Positions 34,561 through 47,349 of a stretch of 64,000 nt of DNA are shown piece after piece. The notes below the pieces were generated by a model. The model did no database searches and was not told where the DNA came from. It was given only the letters and a program-made list of their open reading frames with translations. The first letter of the stretch is position 1, and every line of letters begins with the position of its first letter. The position numbers and the translations under genes were made by a program. This DNA is from Posidonia oceanica (Eukaryota > Streptophyta > Magnoliopsida > Alismatales > Posidoniaceae): positions 148,377,501-148,441,500 of the forward strand of contig JAZBRS010000026.1 in the NCBI GenBank assembly GCA_037176725.1. Direction: 5' to 3'.

Positions 34561-34911
34561 TACTGCCGTATGTTTACAACTGCCTATCCTTAATGTTTTC
34601 AAGAAAATAAGTATTGTATTATATCTAGCATCCATAAAGCTAGAAAGAAAATTCTAGTTTGTACGTTCTAATCTCAAGCATCTTATTTGAATTGATTACA
34701 TAAACTAAAGAATAATTCTCTTTTTGGTTAAAAAATGCATAGATTTTATTCTTAGTGTCAGCAATCTTATGTAATTTTGGCTGCAATAGAATGCTTGGTA
34801 GCAATCCTTAACATTAGCTTGAATTTTAAGTTGAGCCAACTAATTGTCTTTGCTATGCAGAAGGACTCTTTTTATATGTATTTGTTCTTGAGTACTCTTA
34901 AATCTATCCAG

Positions 34912-35067
34912 GGTCCTGTAAAAAGACTAGCTGTTGATGCAACACTCAGAGCAGCAGCACCATATCAAAAGCTACGAAGGGAAAAAGATATTCTGTAAAC
35001 CAAGAAAGTGTTTGTAGAAAAAACTGACATGAGAGCAAAAAGAATGGCAAGGATAGCGGGTGCCTTG
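34912..35067 (+). pseudogene. CHLD: Captured exon of CHLD (magnesium chelatase subunit D)
   Basis: This 156-bp exon is bounded by an acceptor (CTATCCAG) and a donor (GTATGT). It encodes 52 codons including [18 protein letters not shown] and [15 protein letters not shown], the highly conserved segment just before the integrin-I domain of plant CHLD. CHLD, with CHLI and CHLH, inserts magnesium into protoporphyrin IX in plastids. One stop (TAA near 34,996) and a changed residue in the MARIAGAL part show it is no longer functional. No other CHLD exon was recognised in the element, so only a fragment was carried. Confidence 0.88.
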
Positions 35068-36732
35068 GTATGTTCACCTCAAGTGTATTTCTAGTTCTGT
35101 TAAAAAATTAAAATAATTTTAAAAAAAATCTAAAAGCAATAAAAAATGTTTTCTAACAAAATGTTTTCTTGTTATCTTTGATCTGTTCCTTCAATTTGAA
35201 CTTGTAAGATATGACTTTCTTATCTATTTACAATACCTAAAATGTACAGTGAGATGTATTAAATTTATTTTCTCAACTTTTCATGCTTTTGTAGCTTGAC
35301 TGCATGAGACCTAATGTGTTGTTAGATGATATTTTCTAACTATAATCCATTTTGTTATTGGTTAATGGTTTTGTTAGTTATTGCAATATTTATATGTACT
35401 CCATTTCTGTTTCTAGGTAGGAGTCGAAATACAGTCTTACACTTCTATAGAGCATCATGTGATAGTTGAATTTAATATCATGTTGTTCACCTTGGTCATC
35501 ATCAATGTTGTCATGCAATTAGCATGCTCTATAGGATAATTTTTGTGAACCATATCTCATAAAAGTATTTTCTTTCCGAAGGCTGTCTGATTATGTGAAA
35601 GATGTCTACCAGGGGTCTTCATTTTCCTTGATGCAAACTTGGCATTATGAGTCATTTCTTTAGGCTGATCGAGGGATAAGTTTTATGTAGAAATATGAAG
35701 AAGAATATTTTGTTAGAATGAACTCTATTTATAACTACTCCTATACAAACTTTCAGGATTTCTGATACAAGTACTATGTATCTCAATGTTTCGTTTGTTA
35801 AGAGCATTCAGCACGTATTTCTTGCTATATGATACATCCACAGGCTGTTATAGCACATGTTTTCTTCAAGTCTACTTGTTTATTTCATTCGTGATTTGTA
35901 GGTCAGCATTTTTACTTGATGTGGTCGCTATTGGTGCACTTATAATTTATGGTAGTCGTGTTTGAAAGAAAAAATGTTTTCTGTAAAACATCCTAAAATT
36001 TGAAGAACCACTAAAAGTACAAAATTCCCATATGTAGGTCATTTTTTGCTTTAGTATTTCCAAGGGTTCGATTGCACCATTACTAGTTTCTTTACTCATC
36101 TATTTAGTAAATTTTTATACTGAAGTATGAGCTGTCTCAATAAAATCATCAAGTTTACAAGAAATATCTCAAGCTCTCCTTCTTGTCCGCCAACTTGATG
36201 AAAATTTTTTTCCACACGGGAGGGACATGGGCATGCAAAAAAGGGGAATTCTAAGCATTTGAGTTCTGAAATAAATTAAAGTATCAAATTCAATAAAATT
36301 ATGCAAATTTGTTCTTCTTGCTATAGAAAATGTTGTTTTTTCGTGCTCTGATTCACACTATTTTTAAAGTTATTTGTTTCCCTAGTTAGATATTAGTGAC
36401 AGTCAATTTTTATGAATATGTTTGTCCAGTACTTCAATAAAATCAACAGAGCATGGTTATCAAGATGTCACCTAGTTGACTAGGTGATTTTTAATGCTAA
36501 CACAGTGTTGCTGACATTTTGACTAAGTGTACTGTTGTTTAATTTCTTGATTCAGACAATTCAAATGACACTCCACATAATTGTAGGTTCCTAGGTTGGG
36601 GTGCACCATATTTTATGCATTAAATATATCTTCAGACTAAAACCTTCGTGCTTATTGGCAAGCATTGGCTTAATCACTTGCTGAATTATATATTGGAAAA
36701 TTTTAATGAATTAATCATGCATTTATTTGCAG

Positions 36733-36797
36733 GCGTCTAGCCGTAAAAGCATCAAAGATGCATGCGAAGGTTCATGTATCACAAGTTTTCACAAAAG
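36733..36797 (+). other. Possible second captured exon in element K
   Basis: A 65-bp segment has an acceptor-like TTTGCAG before it and a donor-like GTAACT after it. Its translation contains ASSRKSIKDACEG and is not recognised. It does not fit the next part of CHLD. It could be a chance match to splice signals. Confidence 0.3.
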
Positions 36798-38580
36798 GTA
36801 ACTGAGCAGCTTTGTTTTTGTAAATTGTGAATCAAAATCTTGATACAGCAGCTTAATATATGCAGATTGAGATGCCAATTGACAGTGCCATAGAGACTTT
36901 GCTGAGGTTGAATTGTTAGTGAGGTTTCTTTTCAAGAAACTCTGAAACTAGAAACACGTCCATGTTTCAAAGCATGTGATGTGCTTAAACATCAGTGGGA
37001 CAAGTTGCTACTGCAGAAGGCATGATGCAGTAATCATGGTTTTCTATAGGTAATCTAAAAGTTATTTCGCTTGGCTATTTAGGTACCACAAATTAATGAT
37101 GCTTTCTAACTTCAATCTCTAGTTTGATTGTTTCTGAAATCTATTTGTTACTTTTTGGTTGCAGTAGCTATTTACTACTTCTGGCTATATAATATACATC
37201 ACAAGTTAAATCTGATATTTGTGTGTGTACTGCTTTCTTTTTACAATTGAAACCAAATATACCTTCTTTAAAGAATCGTCTATTTCTATGGTGTCTTTTA
37301 GGGTAGACAAGGACTTCTATGGCTTCATGGAGACATGCTATATCTGAGCCACATTAATATTTCTTGTTACATATTAAACCCAACATATATTGTGGCTTTG
37401 TCATAGATATTTAGCATGTTACTAATATGCAAAGCACAATATATGAGTTCTTGTATTTTCTTGTGCATTCGGACATTGACATTTCTTTGTTATGGTAAAA
37501 CCTAACGTACTTGTGTATATGCACCCTAAGAATTTATACTTGTTAAAGATTTTTCTTAACTGTTAGTGATAACATCTTATCTCATGCCTAGTGTTAGTAT
37601 ATGACGGTCAGTCACCTGCTGGCTGCTGTGTATTTGTGGAAGGTTTGTGTACCTTCTTTATGTCTGTCATGTCTAAAAACTAGTTCTATGTTTTGTTTTG
37701 ATGACAGTTTGAGAATTATTGGAGTAATAAAGGATACTTTCTCAAGTCTATTTGTAGCTGCAAGTTGCAAACAAACAATGATATGTTTCTGAATGTGAAT
37801 ACGAGAAGACCCAATAATCAAGAAGAAACATTTTGAGCTGATAGTTTCTTAACTGTAAACAACAACACATCTGTGCGGATATGGATCAGAGGCTTGGAAA
37901 TCATGTGAGGACCTTTACTACCTGAGGTGTGGAAGAGAGACTGATAGAATATCATTGCTTCGTAAGCATTGATGGTGGTTTTCCACAACATTGCAGTGAG
38001 TAATACGTTCTCTTGTACATTAAATTAAGACTGCACAAAGTAGGAGACATACACAGAGGGGAAAAAGTAAAAATTATAATGTTAGTTATCACGAGGATCC
38101 ATGCCATTATTGTATTCATAAGCTGTTTGTGTAATTACCATGTCTATGAATAAGATAGATGTCATCTATATTGATGGAAGACATTAATATTATTGTCTTT
38201 GATTTAATTTTATATAGTTTCATTCTAATGTGTATTTTCAATGTAACTTGACAAGGTCATTGTCAAAAAAAATGTGCATTTTCATTTTTTTTATGTATAT
38301 TTTTTAAAATTTAAGCATTTAGTTGATGGGTTAAATCGTCAAAAAAAATTTTAACTGACGGTTAAACTTGTCAAGAAATGTATAATTTTTTAATGATTCC
38401 ACCTATCGAAAAAGTCTTTCCTTTAATTTTAAAATTCAATTTCTTGACGGTTGAAATTAATTAAATGACACTATTTTAGACGACATTAATTTTTTGATGG
38501 TTAAAACTATCATGTAAGTATTGATTGAGTTAATCTAATGGTTTTAACGGTCATCTATGAAGGATATTTTACTAGTGCGC

Positions 38581-39459
38581 CATCCCATTCACTCTATTAA
38601 TAATATCCACTAAAAAATTTCCAATCTATAAAGCCCTTTCCTTCATGTCATAATCATATAGTGTTTGCGTTTGCCTTTTTCCAATGCTAACTTCCACACC
38701 ATTCTCCGCATCTACCACTTTAACCATGAAGCATGGAAGCTGACCTCAGCATTTCCCCAACATGCTATATTTAACAAGAAAGATTCTACAGAAGCATGTA
38801 TAACCCAGCTAGCTAGATGAAATAAACAAAAACAAAGGTTTACGTTACAGATATGGTCCCTACACGACGTTCTGCTGTTGATGTGACAACTCAACTACTT
38901 CTGTAAACACGCACGAATGCATGCCTGATGCACTTTCTTTTTTATTTTTTAAAATAAGATGCATTCTCATCTTCCTTTCTGTTGATTACCTCATCTCTTA
39001 CCTCGTCGTTAGATCTGGTAGAAGCATATGTAGTTTAAGGTAATTTCGCATTGTCAAATGCCTTGGTTAGCATGAGCAGATAGTGTCCTCCACGGAAAGT
39101 GAACAATGACTTGGGACCAAATCCTTGCCTAACAAAATGGCCAAGCCTTTTTGTGTCAGAAGAAAGAAGCTAAGCATGTGCATGACGACAGCAAGAGAGT
39201 TACGTTTCCATATGATTGAAATATTGTAGCCTTGCTAACCAATTGAAAACCTGATTCCATAATCTCCACAGGATCCACTTGCACATGGAAGAACCGTGAA
39301 CCTCTAGCAAGCATGAGAGGGCAGGTCCAGAGGCACCCTTGGTCGGAGTTGTTTCCAGAAAACTGCTCCTCGAAAACCTCCACCTATGGACCCCAGCCAT
39401 GCTTCTTCGTGACGACGGTCTAGCAGATAAACAGCATCTATCTGTTGGGAAAGATCTGC
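38581..39459. other. No gene recognised
   Basis: Host or old repeat DNA between element K and solo LTR Q. A minus-strand frame at 39,156-39,400 is open but unmatched. It also runs into the LTR insertion, so it was not called. Confidence 0.45.
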
Positions 39460-39464
39460 ATTGG

Positions 39465-40720
39465 TATTGAGTGCAATATTTTTGTATTTTACTTCTCATA
39501 TCTATATCTTCTTTATGTAAAAGTAATGCAACTTGCGTAAATCTAGTTGTTTTGTAAAAAGGCATGAATACAAAATCTCCAAGAAAAGAGGAAGGTATCA
39601 AAGTTTCTGGGCAACATCAGAGTATTTGAAGTTTCCAGATTACGTGGAGAATCAAAATCCAAATCAAACATTTCTGGAGATCCCAAAGTGAAGTGACAAA
39701 TTAGAGGAAATCAAGATGGTATGATTCTCAATTGGCACAAATATCTACCTACTTTGAAAGGAAACAAGTCAGTATTTTGTCAGCCGATTCAATATCAATT
39801 TTTAAAATAACAGAATAATCTACTTTAGGAATATCAATTTGTAATTTGATTTGACTCTCCTAATTATGTTTCTTTATAAAAGAGGGGTGTTGCCTTTATA
39901 AACAGGCATTCCAGATTGTGTACTCTAGTTTCATCTTCTCGATGTCATGTCTTGTGTCCCAATTTGTGGAGAGCAAGGAGGACGAATGAGGTTGTAATAT
40001 TCAAGTTTTTGCAATCCAATAAGCTTTCTTTTTATTTTTTATTTTTTAGATGTTTGTTTATTTGAGATTATGTTGTGGTTTTCAATAATATGCTAAGCTA
40101 AGTTCTTTGTGCATCTAAGGTGTAGATTTAACTTAGGAAATGATTGTGATTTCTAGTTGTATTATTTCTCGAATGCTTTATTGCTATATGAATCTTCTCT
40201 ACATCTTATTTGCATGATATTCTAATAATCCATAGTCAATATCAGAGTTTTCTTGGTTTATATTTAGTATATGCAAACAAGGATAATGTTCGATTCCTAC
40301 ATTGAGATTATTAGAGTTCTTTTTACAAATTTGATAGATCATCTTTGGACTTATGTTTTTATGTTCTATATATTCTTGTGATTGTTATTGAGTTCTAATT
40401 TTTTGTGATTATATTGCAATAAATAACTAGATAATTGCTTGATCCATAGGTTAATCAACACACCCTAGATGTGCTTGTTTATCATTGTTATTCTCTTTGG
40501 ATATTTATAGTTATTGTTATTTTTTTATTTCATAGTTTCATCATCTTACTTACAATATTAGGATTTTTAGTATTCAATCATCATCATCTCTCTTCCCTTT
40601 CTAACATGCCTAAGTCATAACTAAAATCTTAAAAACCATCGAGTCTTTGTGGATTTGACCCATGCTTGCTAGGTACTTCAATGTATACCATACACTTATA
40701 GTTAATAAAATTTCTCATCA
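39465..40720 (+). mobile_element. Solo LTR Q of the H family
   Basis: It is 1,256 bp and begins TATTGAGTGCAAT (TG changed to TA). It ends AAAATTTCTCATCA and is flanked by ATTGG (39,460-39,464 and 40,721-40,725). Start and end match the H LTR and the solo LTR at 46,051: a GAGCACATT-like start, and a TTTGTGGATTTGACC...TTATAGTTAATAAAATTT end equal to their GGGATCGACC...GGTAATTAAAATTT. It is the most diverged, hence oldest, of the H-type copies. Confidence 0.82.
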
Positions 40721-40725
40721 ATTGG

Positions 40726-41482
40726 CAACAAGTCAACGGTACACAACAGCACCTCTATATATGACAGCAATGGAAAGCAGAGTCTGGCTTCGAATGTGCA
40801 CTCGTAAAAGGTCATCATTCTCGCTAGACAGCTCAACACAATGTCCCCCTCTTCAAGGTGCACCGCCACCAACTCTGGTGGGAACTAATAGGCTTTCCAG
40901 ATGCGAGCCATTTCCTTCTCCCTAATCTCTAACATTTATATAAAGAATTTGGAAGAAAGGAGAGGATGATGACCGAGGAGGGCTGTTAGGAGGAGGGTGG
41001 TGAGATCTAGTGGCAGGGTGGCGGCAAGAAGAGGATTTGTGGGAAGAGCGGGTTATCTAAACAAAAGAAGAGGGAAGACATGACAGGCTTATTGAAGAGA
41101 CAACAAACATAAGGTTGAAAAAAGAGGTAAGGGGAACAAGCGAAGAAGGAGAGAAACTTAGACAATTGAGAAATCAGGAGGAAACAAAAGGCAAGACCTT
41201 GATAGAGAACTTATTTATCAAGGGGCATATGCAGTTGGAATTTTGAAAGGCAAGAGAGGAGTTGAAAAGGCTGCACAAAGAAGGTGTCACTCTCCACGAG
41301 GGGACGTGTCCGCAGATCAAGGCCCTACTCATGTTTGGGGCAATCCTGGGGCAATACACGTCCCCCACTATCAACAAGAAGGAAACCACTGCTGTAGACA
41401 CTCTAGATTTCATGGAAACAGCGTGTGTTGAATGAAGCTCTGAATCCAAGAAGCTCTTTCCTTCACCCAGACCATCCCTTTC
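40726..41482. other. No gene recognised
   Basis: Mixed-composition DNA with purine-rich stretches at 40,940-41,180. It has no supported gene or transposon boundary. Confidence 0.45.
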
Positions 41483-43230
41483 TGTCACAACCCATTCAGA
41501 TCAAATCCAGACCTAGCAAAATGGTTCTCATCTGCATGATTACACTTTTACCTTCCCAGGTTGGTATTACATGCCCAAAACATAGCCCCAAGCCACTTAT
41601 GGCAAGCCAACAGAGATCATTGTCTGAACTACGCATCTTAGAGGCGTGTACTAATCTTAACCGCACTACGAGAATTGTGTTAAACCTCATACAAAACACA
41701 CCTCATGCAAATTCTATTTACATCTTATACCATCAAGACCTAAGCCAAACACATCCCCACCCTTGATTTCAAACCTAACACATCCAAGGGCCCAAAATCA
41801 CAGCCCCCTCTACAAAACATCACCACCCCCTCCTTTGGAAGGGGTTGGATAATCTTCAAAAGTGAGAGTGAGACCTTTAGAAGGACGTTGCTACAGTAGT
41901 GGCTTCATTGTGGAGCTTCCCCCTTCATCCTCTTCTTCCCCTTCATCCAAACCAACCCACAAGCAACCACTAGAGATGGAGCTTCACCAACGTCTGAGCC
42001 TCCTCCCTTTGAGCTAGAGGAGGAACAAAATCAATCCAACGAGGTAAGGCACTTTCCATATCTCCTTATGACATTGTTTTCCACCTTGGAAAGCTCATTT
42101 AGCTTCCATGCCGTGAATGCCCTATTTTCCACCTTTTTGCACATTCAAGCTCATTAATGGTTGTTTGCTAGAACTTAGCGTTTATACCTAATATCATTCT
42201 GTGTTGAGCTATTTCCTTTATTACTTGCATTTATTCCACATTTATCATATTGTTGTGCTCTTTTGTTGGGTTCCACTATGTTGGTGCTTGTGTATGCCTA
42301 TATTGCTCAATTTTTCTTTCTTAATGCTCTTCCTTATTGTTGAGTAATAACTTACTGAGGTGTGGTCGTGAGTTGGAGGACCGGTGATGCCCAATGGTCT
42401 GTCTCCATTCAAGGCTCACTCATATGAGTCCATTTATACCTTTCTTTCTCTTATTACTTTATACATCTCTTCTTCAATTTATCACTCTTACTTACATAGT
42501 AATTAGCTTGTTTATATTACATCTTGTTTTCATCTTATTTGTATGTTGGTTTTCTTGTTGATACTTGGATGAGGTTGGGGTTTGGGCTGGCTACCTGATT
42601 TCTCAGGCATACTGGTGTGTATGACCCATGAGTATAACACACGCATTTGATTTGCGTGTTTCTAGCTCAGTTGATCGAGTCCTATGCATATTACTTACCA
42701 CTTTTATATTTTGATCTTATATTGTATGGCATCTTTCTTTTGTTCCTATTTTGGTTTTCATCTCAGTACAATCTATTCTTTCTCATCCCATATCCACATG
42801 AAGTCCAAAGTAGCACTGCTTAGCTTGCAGTCTACTGGTTGTTAAACTATATTGCCCGTCTTACGTTATCCGTGCGTTTGTCCCACGCATTTTGCTTCTT
42901 TGTTGCAAATGGACAGATAAGGACGGTTACCTATACATACTATATTCTTAGTGCAAACTGCTTTACTGTAGTTACTATTTCGATGCATTCAATTCATTCT
43001 AGCATACAATATACATTTCCTATACATTATTGCGAGTAATCGAATATGAGAGGCTGAATCGTTTGATTCGGGCATATGGAGAGGCCTAATACTCTCTTTG
43101 TGTGTTATCGGAAAAACTTACCCACTTGTTAGTTGCGATGACCGCCTTTTCCATTGTTTTCTTAGAGTCTTACTTTGTTTTCCTTTATTTTACTATAGTT
43201 TTCCTAGTCTTTCCATGTTTTTAATAGATT
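41483..43230 (+). mobile_element. LTR L, probable Tat-like, boundaries uncertain
   Basis: A start-like TGTCACAACCCATTCAG at 41,483 and AATAGATTAGGTGGTGACTC at about 43,219-43,238 enclose AT-rich, non-coding DNA. The latter resembles the GGTGGCGACTCC word found near the end of LTR M, so the true LTR end may lie up to 200 bp further right. No target duplication was found, and no coding region follows. Confidence 0.45.
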
Positions 43231-43471
43231 AGGTGGTGACTCTTGTTTTCCACTCTTTTTTGGTTTTGATTCCCTCGTTTACCGCTTCCATGCTTGAATC
43301 GCTAGCATAATCCACTCATGCACCTCCACATGAGATTTTCATGATTACAACTTCCACGTCAAGGGAAGCCTAGATGCCCCAATCGGGTGGTCATGGCACC
43401 CTAGAGGCAATGATTGAATAGGTCCACATAACAACAAAATCGCCCTTCGAGCCCCAACAATCTTGGGCCTC

Positions 43472-43487
43472 AAAGTTGAGGGGCAAA
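43472..43487 (+). other. Polypurine tract before LTR N
   Basis: AAAGTTGAGGGGCAAA lies directly before TGATATGGG, the arrangement expected at the 3' end of an LTR element. The preceding 43,231-43,471 shows no coding frame. Confidence 0.6.
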
Positions 43488-44030
43488 TGATATGGGTGAA
43501 TACATAAAAAAGAAAAAGAAAAATATATGGGTGAAAACTTCATCACCCTCAAATGATCGCCACGTGCCTGCATGGGTTACCAAGGGAAGTCAATAGCAGG
43601 GAGGGATTATCATGAAAGGCTACCAGAGCACCAAAGGGACGTGCTAAAGGTGGTCAGATTCGGCATTAATGATGAGGTGATGGGAGAGGAGTAATAATGG
43701 TGGAGAAAAGGTATAGGTATGATGAAGATGATAGCGTGTGAGGAGAAGTGGTAGTGTGACAACGGTCCCATCAAGTCTAATATGGGACGGTCATGCTCAT
43801 CCTTTAGGACTGAGCTAGCAGGAAACACTTCAAAGGATCTTCCCTCCCAATAGGAGAGGTGCGCATTCTCTTACCTACTCAATTCCACTTAGCATTCTCT
43901 ACTTATAGTGACTGACTTGAGTGTCGGAGCATATCTGGCCGAAGCCCCTCCAGTTTGAGGACTTTAGACTCTCTACCTTCTCTTAGTAGCCAAAAGCCAT
44001 GCGAGGAGCTACAGTCAACCATCGGATTTC
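43488..44030 (+). mobile_element. LTR N fragment
   Basis: It starts TGATATGGGTGAATAC after a polypurine tract. It contains TGACTTGAGTGTCGGAGC near 43,913, a word common in the R region of many plant LTRs. The LTR is cut off near 44,030 where LINE sequence begins, so it has no 3' end. Confidence 0.55.
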
Positions 44031-44036
44031 CCTTTG

Positions 44037-44293
44037 GCTCTCATGAGTTGTATCACTGATAATAAGGATATAAATATTTCTAACTGCTACATTGTTGCCC
44101 ACAGGATTTTACATTTTCTCCATTCTTCCAAAAAGCAAGGCCTAGTGATCAAATTAGATTTTGAAAAAACATTTGACAATGTCTGCTAGGAATTCCTTCT
44201 AGAGGACTTGGGTTGGATGCGATTCGGCGAGAGATGGATCACATAGCATTCAACCTGCATTTGTTGTGTTTTGGCTTTTTGAGTGTTAGATGC
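44037..44293 (+). pseudogene. LINE reverse transcriptase fragment
   Basis: A frame with stops encodes HRILHFLHSSKKQGLVIKLD, then FEKTFDNV, then EFLLEDLGWMRFGERWIT. This is the core of plant L1-type ORF2 reverse transcriptase around the KLDFEKAFD block. TAG at the position of the invariant Trp after DNV is one G to A change. It ends near 44,293, where LTR copy B begins. Confidence 0.85.
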
Positions 44294-44299
44294 TAGATG

Positions 44300-45362
44300 T
44301 GCCGTATCTTATGTAAGACGTTGGCAATTATGCATTTAACATTCTAAGTCTTCTCCAGGAAGATTTGTCTGCCTATATATATGCCCATACGTCCCCTCCT
44401 TTTCAATTTCTTCTCCCTTCTCCTTTGGTTCACGAGAGAGGGGTTTTGGGGGAGAAATTCAGGGGAGAGAGGTGAGTTTTGGTTGGGTCCATGGCTGTGA
44501 GCTCTCTTCCTTCTTTTTCTTTTTCTTCTTTCCCTCCCTCCTCTATCATGCATGCATTGATTTCCTCAAGTTTTTTTGGTGTTGCATGTGTGGTTGAGGA
44601 TCGTGGGACGTAGAGGAAGCTTGGGGGAGAGTTGCTATGGTTTCATGGAGCTCTGGATCGTCGAGAGCTCACTTGGAGTTGGGTGTCCCTTGGTGCAAGG
44701 TACACACCCTTTTAGAGTTGTATTAGTACATTTAGGTGTACATTTAGGTGCTTGATTGCCATGAGATTTGTTGGGACTTTGCATGCCTAGCTTGGAGGAT
44801 TTAGTTAAACCTCTTACTACAGGGCATAGGACGCAAGCCTTGGTGCATCCTATGTTGGACGTGGCCTGAGCCGCGTCTTACACCTGTTTTCAACATTTTT
44901 GCATGCTCTCCACAGAAAGGGTTATGGTTGATCTCTTAAATTGATATATGATGCATGCAATAGAAGCTATGTGTTTCCTTTCCCATTTATGATTCCATTA
45001 TCAAATCATATGCATGCATGCTAGTGGAAGAAGGGTTTTAGTTGGAAACTAGGTTTTGGGGTGTATGACGCAGAGCTTCTTGCATCTTATGTAAGATGCA
45101 AGTTTTGGTGCATCTTACACTCCAATTAGACAATCTCTATGCATGCCCCTTTTGGAATTAATTTATATGGATTTGGAAATTGGATATAGTTTGCAAGCAA
45201 TTTTGTAGTTGCCCTTTAGTTATTATTTGATCCCTGTATGAGATGCTTTGAGTGTAGGTTAGTTTTAGGAGGTTTTAGCTGGGAATCGTGATCTAAAGTG
45301 TTAGACGTGGACCATGTTGCATCTAACATAAGATGTAGCACAGTGTGTGTCTTACACCTGAA
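44300..45362. repeat. Palindromic TAAGATGCA modules in LTR copy B
   Basis: About four related modules occur near 44,285-44,325, 44,820-44,885, 45,065-45,120 and 45,295-45,360. Each has a near-palindrome followed by a CTTACAC end. The best is TGCATCTTATGTAAGATGCA at 45,081-45,100, with perfect 9-bp arms. The others are decayed forms. Confidence 0.7.
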
Positions 45363-46050
45363 ATCTGAATTTCAGTCATCTCTTGGCCAATTAATTGATA
45401 CAATGATTTAGGAAATTAGGATTTTCCCCTTAAATGGCTTAGACATGTAATAAGGTTTATGAATAATCTTAAGATTATGATCATGCTTGAGGAATAGGTG
45501 GTGATTTTGAGTGGTGCACTGGATGAATTGTCCAGGAGCACTGTTTGGTGTGTTTGACGTTGGAGGTTCTAGTGTCCGATGTTGGAGTCAGGTTAGTCTG
45601 TGTCGAACACTTTGGAACCAGAACTTAAGGTTCTGCATGTGGTTTGTGATGGTGTTTGGTCTTGTTATTGCATGAGACTTCAAGACCTTTGTTTTGTCTT
45701 TTATGTGGCTTTTCCTGGGTGAGTTTATGCCTAGGTGGTGTGTTTTCTCAATTCTTGTTTTGGGTGTTTTACCTTAGGTTGCCGTCATGGGTTGAGCGAG
45801 ATGCTTTGGAACTCGATGCTCCTAAGGTATGATTTTTGGGCGCGGTTTAGTTGCGTGGTTTGGCCTAACAGAGAAGCTATCTAGGCTGTGTTTTAAGCTG
45901 ATTTTTGGTATATGAATTTAAATGGTTTTCAAAGTGATTTGAGAAAAAATATTAAGAATGTTTTGGAAAATGGTTTTCCAAAGAATTTGGAAAAGAGATA
46001 TAGAGTTTTGTGATTTTTGGTTGTGACTTTCCATGTAGTGTTTGGCATGG

Positions 46051-47349
46051 TGATGAGCACATTATTGTTACATATTTCATGTCTCATATTTATCTATTTT
46101 GTATATAAATAATGCTTCTCGATGGTGTTTTATGCAATTTGTGTGGAAACTTAGGTTTGGAATAAATGGAGGGAAAAATGTGCAAAACGGGATTACTTTT
46201 AGAAGAATAAATTGAGATCTCCAAAAGATTTACAAGGATTGCAATTTTAAATCCCTAGAAAATATTTCCAGCTACATGATCGGATCAAGATACAGCGAGC
46301 AACTAAGTTGGAATCAAAATTTTGGAAAGATCAGCACGTATGGATACCTCCTGGGCACCCAAAGTGACAAATGGTGCCTCCCAGGCACCCATCTAGCGTG
46401 ATTTTGACCAATGCTACAAGATTTTAGAAATATTCTTCTTCCTTATTTGTTTTCAAATCTAAGAAATTGTAATTGTGTAGCGGATTTGTTTCCATAGCAA
46501 GACAACACCCTTGAGTCTTTATATACCCATGTGTTGTAAGGGGAAAAGGGGGAGGTCGGGTTGTTCATCCGAGTTGAGGCTTCTTCCTCTTCTTCCCTTG
46601 CACGCGTTGAAGACTCTCAATTGTTGTAACTTCTAGGTTTTATTAATAAAATTTCATTTTTTTCTCTCAATTATGTCTTGCACTTCTCCTTCTTCATCTT
46701 TTATTTCGATGTTTTTTGTTATCATGCTTGGCTAAGTCATTAATTCTAGGGTAAAGATGAAGTTCATGTGAATTGGAATGTGTGATCATGTCTTTATCTT
46801 TCTCTTTGTGCTTAATGCCATGATTATGTGGGCTGGATGTATATTGCATAAATCAATCATAAAATCAATAAACTTTGATAAACTAATATTGAATTCATCT
46901 TTTTAGCCTATGCTTAAGGAAGATTTATTTTGGGGTTGTGTGTATAATCGCGGTTCCATCGTATATCATTTGATTTAATTTGGTTTGTGTCTTTTTATTC
47001 CTTAACTTGATATTCTATGATGCATTGCATATAGTTTATGCTTGTTAGGATAAAAATCATTGAATCAAATTATTTAGATCAATAGAGAGACGAGAATAGA
47101 TATGATCATGCTTTCTCAACTTCACGTGAATGGATTCAATACCCTAGGTTTTGATTAATTTGATTTCTCTCCAAAGTTTGAGTAGCTATTTGTTCATTTC
47201 TTTTGATAACATCAAATCCTCCTTTCATTCCTTTAATAGTTGATAATTAGTTTTTATTTTTGAAATCTATTCTCTATAGGATCGACCTGTATTTGCTGAC
47301 ATACTACATTGGACGTTGTGCACTTGTGGTAATTAAAATTTACACATCA
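46051..47349 (+). mobile_element. Solo LTR of the H family inside copy B
   Basis: It is 1,299 bp, from TGATGAGCACATTATTG to AAATTTACACATCA, flanked by CATGG (46,046-46,050) and CATAG (47,350-47,354), a duplication with one G to A change. Copy A shows the empty site at about 1,255-1,280 (TTTGGCATTGTGATTTGTGG). The LTR is in plus orientation and matches the minus-strand LTRs of element H. Confidence 0.92.

Larger units (their letters stand above)
34030..38577. mobile_element. Element K: CACTA DNA transposon with captured CHLD exon
   Basis: It is 4,548 bp long. It begins CACTAGTAGAATTTAG and ends ATATTTTACTAGTG, so both ends carry the CACTA terminal repeat, and CGC is duplicated on each side (34,027-34,029 and 38,578-38,580). 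Subterminal words of the type TTTAACCCGTC occur on the left (34,100, 34,135). Their reverse type, GACGGTTAAA or GATGGTTAAA, occurs on the right (38,330-38,510). I see no En/Spm transposase (TNPA or TNPD), so this is a non-autonomous copy moved by relatives. The interior is intron-like and contains one clear host exon. Confidence 0.88.

Noticed and set aside
39156..39601. Minus-strand frames near solo LTR Q
   Set aside because: The apparent start is GTG, no family is recognised, and the longer version runs into the LTR. It may be an old gene piece but cannot be supported.
41243..41766. Short frames of 60-113 codons around the start of LTR L
   Set aside because: Overlapping on both strands, unmatched, and crossing the probable LTR boundary.
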